Positions 59,624 to 64,000 of a DNA stretch of 64,000 bases are shown here, in pieces. The notes under the pieces were generated by a model, which was given only the letters and a program-made list of their open reading frames with translations, was not told the DNA's origin and did not search any database. The stretch's first letter is position 1; every line of letters starts with the position of its first letter. This DNA is from an uncultured Sphingomonadales bacterium. Its GTDB lineage: Bacteria; Pseudomonadota; Alphaproteobacteria; Sphingomonadales; Sphingomonadaceae. Where the stretch lies: contig CAILBC010000047.1 in assembly GCA_903832325.1 (NCBI GenBank), forward strand, positions 1-64,000, read 5' to 3'. Both the position numbers and the translations under genes were made by a program.

Positions 59624-60627
59624 CCTGCCACCTCAACCGAGCCTTGCGCCGCAAGCAGCCGTTCGGCCGTGGCGCGATCGGCGGCCAGATGGACCAGCGC
59701 CGGATCGGCATCGGGGCGGATCGCCAGCAATTGCGTCGCCGCCTCATCGGCAGACAGCCCCGCGGTGCGCAGCAACAGCGCCAGCCGCACCGGATCGTCT
59801 TCGGCCGTGGCCAGCGTGGCCAGTTCGCGCGGCGCGCCCGATGCCAGCGCCAGCGCCGACAGAAACAGCGGCACCCCGGCCTGATCGATGCGCAGCGCGC
59901 GCCCGGATTGATCGCCCAGCCCCGCCAGCACCTGGCGCAAAAGCGCCAGCCGCCCGTGGCCATCGCCCAGCCCGGCAAGATGATCGGCCCCGGCGCGATC
60001 GCTTTGCGGTGCAGGGGTTTCAGGCAGGCCCAGATCGGCCCGCGCGGCATCGCGCATGGCGCAGGCCAGATGCAGCAAGTCGCCCGGCAATTCGGCCAGT
60101 GGCAGATGCATGCGGCGCAGCGCTTCGCCCAGCCTGGTCTGCGCCGCGATCAACGCCTGTTCTGCCCGAAAGGTTGTAGTCCCATATGGTGCTGGCGCCC
60201 CCGGATCATCCGGCCCCGCCTGCCGGTCGAGCGCATGGCGCAGCAGCGGCGGCAGCAGCGAATCGATCGCGCCGCGCGTGGCCAGCGCCATGGTCAGGCG
60301 CCATTCCACCGCCAGCGCATGGGCATGCATCAGGATCGCGCGATGGCCAGACAACATTTCGGTCAGCATTGCGCCCAACCGGTCGGCCACGGCCGGATTT
60401 TCGCAACCCGCCGCCAGTTGTGCCGCCAGATCGCCCACCAGCGCGCGCACCCGCGCCACGGTTTCATCATCGAGCAGCCGGCATGGGCCCAGCCGGACCA
60501 TTTCCGCCAGAACCGAAACCGCACCGGCCAGGCGATGATCGGCCTGCGCCAGACAAAGCGCCGGATCGATCGCACCATCGCCAGCCGAGTGATCGGTGGA
60601 TGGATCGGGATGTGCCGCCTGTGCCAT
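59620..60627 (-). CDS. Hypothetical helical protein in the kinase-like operon
   Basis: Soluble protein of 335 residues, rich in Ala, Leu and Arg and mainly helical. No named domain is certain; the spacing of Leu/Ala helices (RLGAMLTEMLSGHRAILMHA, LALLLRTAGLSADEAATQLLAI) recalls DUF2336-type helical repeats of alphaproteobacteria. ATG 60627 is preferred to TTG 60636. It overlaps the kinase-like gene by ATGA, so the two are coupled and may interact. It follows the nucleotidyltransferase-like gene by 10 bp. Confidence 0.7.
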   Translation of the reverse strand: MAQAAHPDPSTDHSAGDGAIDPALCLAQADHRLAGAVSVLAEMVRLGPCRLLDDETVARVRALVGDLAAQLAAGCENPAVADRLGAMLTEMLSGHRAILMHAHALAVEWRLTMALATRGAIDSLLPPLLRHALDRQAGPDDPGAPAPYGTTTFRAEQALIAAQTRLGEALRRMHLPLAELPGDLLHLACAMRDAARADLGLPETPAPQSDRAGADHLAGLGDGHGRLALLRQVLAGLGDQSGRALRIDQAGVPLFLSALALASGAPRELATLATAEDDPVRLALLLRTAGLSADEAATQLLAIRPDADPALVHLAADRATAERLLAAQGSVEVAG

Positions 60628-60637
60628 GGCCTGCAAT

Positions 60638-61873
60638 CTAGCCGCGGATGGTTAAATCGGGGTTAGCCGGGCCGCGCGGCGGGGTAACCGCCATGGCCCA
60701 GATCACCAGGGCAAGCACACCCGCGCGCAGGCAGAAATCAAACGGCAGCAAGGCACTGGCGCCCGCCAGCACCAACCCGGCCACCAATCTGTCGCGCAGC
60801 CACCAGGTGGTGCGGCGTTCGGGCACCACGCGCGGCAGGAAATGCAGCAGCAGGATCAGCACCATCGGCGCAAACCAGCCGATGCCCGGTGTCATCCCGG
60901 GCACATGCGCCAAATCGCTGCGCCACGCGGCCAGCAAGACGAACCCGGCATCGATGATCCATTCGAACCACAGGCCCGTTGGCGCCTGTTTTCCGGTTTC
61001 CAGCAGCGATTGGCGCTCTATGCGAACCAGCAGCGCGGCAACCCGCGCCAGCACCCAGGCCAGCGCCAGCAGCACAAACCCGGGCGTGCGCCAGCCGAAC
61101 CAGCCCGACCCCACCCCCAGCAGCAGCGCGACAACCCCGCCCAGCGCGACCACCCAGGGCCGCGTGCCGGCATGAAGCAGCGCCGGCCCCACCAGATGCA
61201 CCGTGCGCGCCGCAACCCATTCACCGGGGCTGCGCACATGTTCGCTGGCGGTGTGCTGGCGCAGCCACTGCGGCTCGACATGGTGCGCTTCGTCTTCGCT
61301 GCGCACCAGATGCCAGCGGCCTTCGCCCAGCACCGATTCGGGCATCAGCCGCAGCGGCAGGCGCCCCTGCACGGCAATGCGCAACAGCGCGGCATGGGGA
61401 TTCCATTCGGGCGGCAAGTCGCCCAGCCCCGCAACCAAACGCCCCGGCAGCCGCATTGCGCCGCCAAAGGCATGGTTGATATCGATCCGTTCGAAACCCG
61501 CCGCCATGCCCGGCTCCACCGGCAGCGCCAGCACCACCGGCGCATCGTCGAGCGGGGCGAGCGCAGCCTCGGGCAGCGCGAGCAGGCCATCGGCCAGGAC
61601 GATCAGATCATCCTCGGCCATGACCAGCGGCAACAGTGCGTGGGCAGAGGCGATAACGTGAAACCGCGCACCGTGCGCCTCGGCCACGCGCTGCAGCGAC
61701 ACCACTTCACCGGTCAGCGCCTCGGCCACCACGACCACGCGCGTGCATCCCAACGCCAGCGCCAGCCCCAGCTGGTGCCGGGCCAGCGACCGCCCGCCGA
61801 TGGTCAGATACCCGCGCAGACCTTGCGGTTCTCCGGCAACGGCATCGATGAGTGACAGCAGTGCAACCCGCAA
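60638..61873 (-). CDS. Nucleotidyltransferase-like protein with C-terminal membrane domain
   Basis: Protein of 411 residues. The N-terminal half (about 1-210) looks like a nucleotidyltransferase (GT-A) fold, with the glycine-rich LRGYLTIGGRSLARHQLGLAL at about 19-39, a VVVVAE strand and an acid-rich DDLIVLADGLLALP (about 87-100). The C-terminal half (about 235-405) has about five membrane helices. The layout recalls bifunctional inositol-phosphate cytidylyltransferase/CDP-alcohol phosphatidyltransferases, but the CDP-alcohol motif DGxxARxxxxxxxxGxxxDxxxD is not seen, so that reaction cannot be claimed. The start appears to be TTG 61873, behind GGCAGGAG. It is first of three genes (61873-58136) on the strand. 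Function unknown. Confidence 0.65.
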   Translation of the reverse strand: MRVALLSLIDAVAGEPQGLRGYLTIGGRSLARHQLGLALALGCTRVVVVAEALTGEVVSLQRVAEAHGARFHVIASAHALLPLVMAEDDLIVLADGLLALPEAALAPLDDAPVVLALPVEPGMAAGFERIDINHAFGGAMRLPGRLVAGLGDLPPEWNPHAALLRIAVQGRLPLRLMPESVLGEGRWHLVRSEDEAHHVEPQWLRQHTASEHVRSPGEWVAARTVHLVGPALLHAGTRPWVVALGGVVALLLGVGSGWFGWRTPGFVLLALAWVLARVAALLVRIERQSLLETGKQAPTGLWFEWIIDAGFVLLAAWRSDLAHVPGMTPGIGWFAPMVLILLLHFLPRVVPERRTTWWLRDRLVAGLVLAGASALLPFDFCLRAGVLALVIWAMAVTPPRGPANPDLTIRG

Positions 61874-62111
61874 AGACCCTGAACTCCTGCCTGCCCGGCT
61901 TGTCTGCCGGGGATTACCCCCGTCGCGCGCCAGCGGCCTGTGCGCAATGCATTACTGCCCTGTTTCACAAAAAGGCCGTCCCGCCCCGCCATTGCGGCTG
62001 GCCCGCCCCGCCATCCCGGCCGGCTGCGCACCCTAGGCGCAGCCCCGCCCGATGCCAAGCCGCGTGCTGTCCACAGGGCGGTTGCCGATAAAAACGATCC
62101 GGCCGAACCGG

Positions 62112-62417
62112 TCAGGCTGCGGGATCGATTTCGCCAAGCAACTGGCGAATGCGGCGCAAAAGGCCGGGATCGCCCGGCACGCCGGCAATCGCCTCATCGG
62201 CCATCGCGATCAGTTCGGTGCCGTGGAACGTTGCAGCCAGGCCCTTCAGCCGTTCTGCCGCCATGCGCCAATTGGCATCGCAGCGGGCGCGCGCCATCAG
62301 ATCCAGCGCGGCAAACGCGCTTTCCAGAAAGGCGCAGCGCAATTCGCGCAGCAGCGCCGGATCATCACCCAGCGCGCTGACCAGATGCGCATCAATCGCT
62401 TCACCAAGATAAGCCAT
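62112..62417 (-). CDS. Hpt-like protein lacking the phosphoacceptor His
   Basis: Small helical protein of 101 residues. It fits the histidine phosphotransfer (Hpt) pattern: acidic N-terminal helix, then WRMAAERLKGLAATFHGTELI and a final helix. The canonical AAHxLKG reads AAERLKG, so the phosphorylated His is Glu55; a His10 residues later (ATFHGT) is not at the known site. ATG 62417 gives the shorter N-terminus; 62438 is also possible. It is divergent from the coiled-coil gene and lies 238 bp from the nucleotidyltransferase-like gene. It may be a docking module rather than a phosphate carrier. Confidence 0.65.
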   Translation of the reverse strand: MAYLGEAIDAHLVSALGDDPALLRELRCAFLESAFAALDLMARARCDANWRMAAERLKGLAATFHGTELIAMADEAIAGVPGDPGLLRRIRQLLGEIDPAA

Positions 62418-62489
62418 GATCGTTGCATCGCACCGCAACCGTTAAGGCAGGGTTACGCAAGGCCCGAAAAGCGTGTTAGGATGAACGCC

Positions 62490-64000
62490 ATGAACGGGGG
62501 AACACGCATCATCGCGCTCGACGGTTCGCCGGTCGAGAGCACCAGCGCCGATGGCGAGCGGGTCGCGATCGATCTGTCGCACGGGGCAGAGGCCGACGGC
62601 CGCGCGCTGTCATGCGCCGGCGATCAGGGCGCGCCGGATGATCACGGCAGCACCGATGATGGCAGAACCGGCGAAGACTATGCGCCCGATCGGCAGGCGG
62701 CGCTGCGCTGGATCGTGCCGGCACTGGCCGCCGCGCTGATTGCGGGCTGGACGGGGCTGTTCATCGCTGGCCGGGCGGGCGATCTGGCGCACGGGATCAC
62801 CGCCGAAGGCGCGGTGGCGCTGCTATCGGTGTGGTGCCTGCCGGTCATGCTGGTTCTGGTGGGCGTGCTGATCGCGCGCACCAGCCTGCGCGATGCCAGC
62901 CGCCATGCCGCCGTGGTGCGCGCGCTGGCCGATGAAAGTCGCCAGCTCGATCAGCGGCTGCGCGCGATGAACACCGAGCTGTCGCTGGCGCGCGATTTCA
63001 TCGCCGCACAGGGCCGCGATCTGGAATCGCTGGGCCGCATCGCGGTCGATCGCCTGTCGGGATCGGCCGAGCGGCTGAAAGACCTGATCACCGATCAGGG
63101 CCGGAACATGGACGAAATCGGCACGGTCGCGGCCAAGGCGCTGGAAAACATATCCACGCTGCGCACCCACCTGCCGGTAATCAGCAATTCGGCCAAGGAT
63201 GTTGCCAATGCCATCGCGCTGGCCGGGCGCACTGCCGACGGCCAGCTTGAGGATCTGATCGCCGGGTTCAACCGGTTGAACGAATTCGGCACGGCCAGTG
63301 GCCGCAAAGTCGATGAAGTGCGCCGGCAGGTCGATGCCGCGCTCGATGCCTTTGCGCTGGCCACCGAACGCATCGGCCTGGCCGGTGACGTGCGGCTGCG
63401 CGCGGTGGTGGACGAACTGGATGCCCAGCGTGCGCGCATCGATCAGGAAGAGATTGCCGCGCTGGCCGCGATTCGCGCGCGCGCCGACGCGCTGGCGGGC
63501 GAACTCGCCAGCCAGCGCGCGGTGATTGCCGAAGCCGAAGAAGAAAGCCTGTCGGCGCTGGCCACGCGGATTGCCGCGCTCGATGGCGATGTGCGCAAAG
63601 TCGCGGCCTCGCTTGCCGGTGCAATCGAGGAAATCGGCCGCGATCATGACAGCCTGATTGCCGGATCGCGCGACCGCTTGCGCCGGTTTGAAGAAAGCGC
63701 GGGCGCGCTCAGCCGCACGCTGCTCGATCAGGCCGGCCATGTTGATGAGGCGATGGCCGCGCGCCACCAGGCACTCGCAGCAGCGCTCGGCGCGGTTACC
63801 GACGGCTTTGCGCAACGGCTCGATACGCTCGATGCGGCCATCGGGCAGCGCCGCGCGGCAATGGCCGCCGCCGCTGCCGATGCCGCCGATGCAATCGATA
63901 CCCGGCTGGCGCGGATCGATACGGCCATCGATGCGCAGCGCCAGCGGCAGATCGACAATATCGGCAAACTGGCGGCAACTTGCGATGTGCTGTCGGAGCG
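62490..64000 (+). CDS. Coiled-coil inner-membrane protein, partial (runs off window)
   Basis: An ORF open from ATG 62490 to the end of the window (over 503 codons). ATG 62490 has AGGA eight bases upstream; an in-frame ATG at 62481 overlaps that site. After an acidic, low-complexity N-terminus (about 1-65) come two membrane helices (about 75-98 and 112-135) and then a very long Ala/Leu/Asp/Arg-rich coiled coil (about 145 to the end) with repeated ALDG/IDQ/IGR heptads, like the periplasmic or cytoplasmic arm of a scaffold or chemoreceptor-like protein. No catalytic motif is seen in the part present. It is divergent from the Hpt-like gene and may belong to the same system (inference). Confidence 0.75.
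   Translation, partial: MNGGTRIIALDGSPVESTSADGERVAIDLSHGAEADGRALSCAGDQGAPDDHGSTDDGRTGEDYAPDRQAALRWIVPALAAALIAGWTGLFIAGRAGDLAHGITAEGAVALLSVWCLPVMLVLVGVLIARTSLRDASRHAAVVRALADESRQLDQRLRAMNTELSLARDFIAAQGRDLESLGRIAVDRLSGSAERLKDLITDQGRNMDEIGTVAAKALENISTLRTHLPVISNSAKDVANAIALAGRTADGQLEDLIAGFNRLNEFGTASGRKVDEVRRQVDAALDAFALATERIGLAGDVRLRAVVDELDAQRARIDQEEIAALAAIRARADALAGELASQRAVIAEAEEESLSALATRIAALDGDVRKVAASLAGAIEEIGRDHDSLIAGSRDRLRRFEESAGALSRTLLDQAGHVDEAMAARHQALAAALGAVTDGFAQRLDTLDAAIGQRRAAMAAAAADAADAIDTRLARIDTAIDAQRQRQIDNIGKLAATCDVLSE

Noticed and set aside
1..64000. CRISPR arrays, rRNA genes, prophage structural genes, insertion-sequence transposases
   Set aside because: None could be seen on either strand; no regularly spaced short repeats, rRNA signatures or transposase motifs are present.

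Overview
The window is high-GC chromosomal DNA that looks like an alphaproteobacterium of the Sphingomonadales (Novosphingobium/Sphingomonas type). The reasons are a TonB-dependent receptor beside aromatic and amide catabolism genes, a lexA box of the alphaproteobacterial form GTTC-N7-GTTC, a ROSE-like thermometer before an Hsp20 gene, and the gene series tpiA / ppiD-trpEGDC / moaC-moeA-lexA / comEC / gltX-gltA, which I recall as usual in sphingomonads. Assignment is by gene content only; no search could be run.

Positions 1-26100 are accessory and catabolic. A nucleoside-hydrolase-like gene, a ferredoxin-NADP reductase and a phospholipid-methyltransferase-like gene come first. Next is a TonB receptor, divergent from a GntR/FCD regulator that heads a tight operon: HMG-CoA-lyase-type enzyme, hydantoinase/oxoprolinase A and B subunits, class III CoA-transferase and isochorismatase-family amidohydrolase. 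A convergent minus-strand operon encodes a benzoylformate-decarboxylase-type ThDP enzyme and the alpha and beta subunits of a Rieske dioxygenase, with a secreted metallophosphoesterase just downstream. Then come a panE remnant, a small protein with a CNF-deamidase-like Cys/His signature, a large repeat protein (probably type I secreted), an MFS importer, an aldehyde dehydrogenase and an orphan ORF.

Positions 26236-33281 look like a defence island next to the 3' end of tRNA-Arg(CCT). It holds a type I restriction-modification locus whose methylase is fused to a single target-recognition domain, an HsdR carrying an in-frame palindromic DNA insertion, a YgjP-type metallopeptidase, an AT-rich DUF4145 protein and a pair of GTGCCCC repeats. 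No integrase is visible.

Positions 33355-58082 are conserved housekeeping genes: DUF1178, nitrilase-family hydrolase, grxC, hsp20, pyrG, secG, tpiA, ppiD, trpEGDC, moaC-moeA, lexA, comEC, gltX and gltA. They are interrupted by accessory genes (flotillin-like, racemase, SGNH-like, membrane protein) that lie next to copies of a roughly 100-bp hairpin repeat family.

Positions 58136-64000 hold a minus-strand group of a histidine-kinase-like protein without its phosphoacceptor His, an unknown protein and a nucleotidyltransferase-like membrane protein, then an Hpt-like protein also lacking its His. A divergent coiled-coil membrane protein runs off the window end.

The signals most worth following are the three-copy repeat family with covarying stems, the in-frame palindrome in hsdR, the HsdM/half-HsdS fusion, the duplicated GntR operator (one copy over a start codon), and the two phosphotransfer modules that both lack the histidine.
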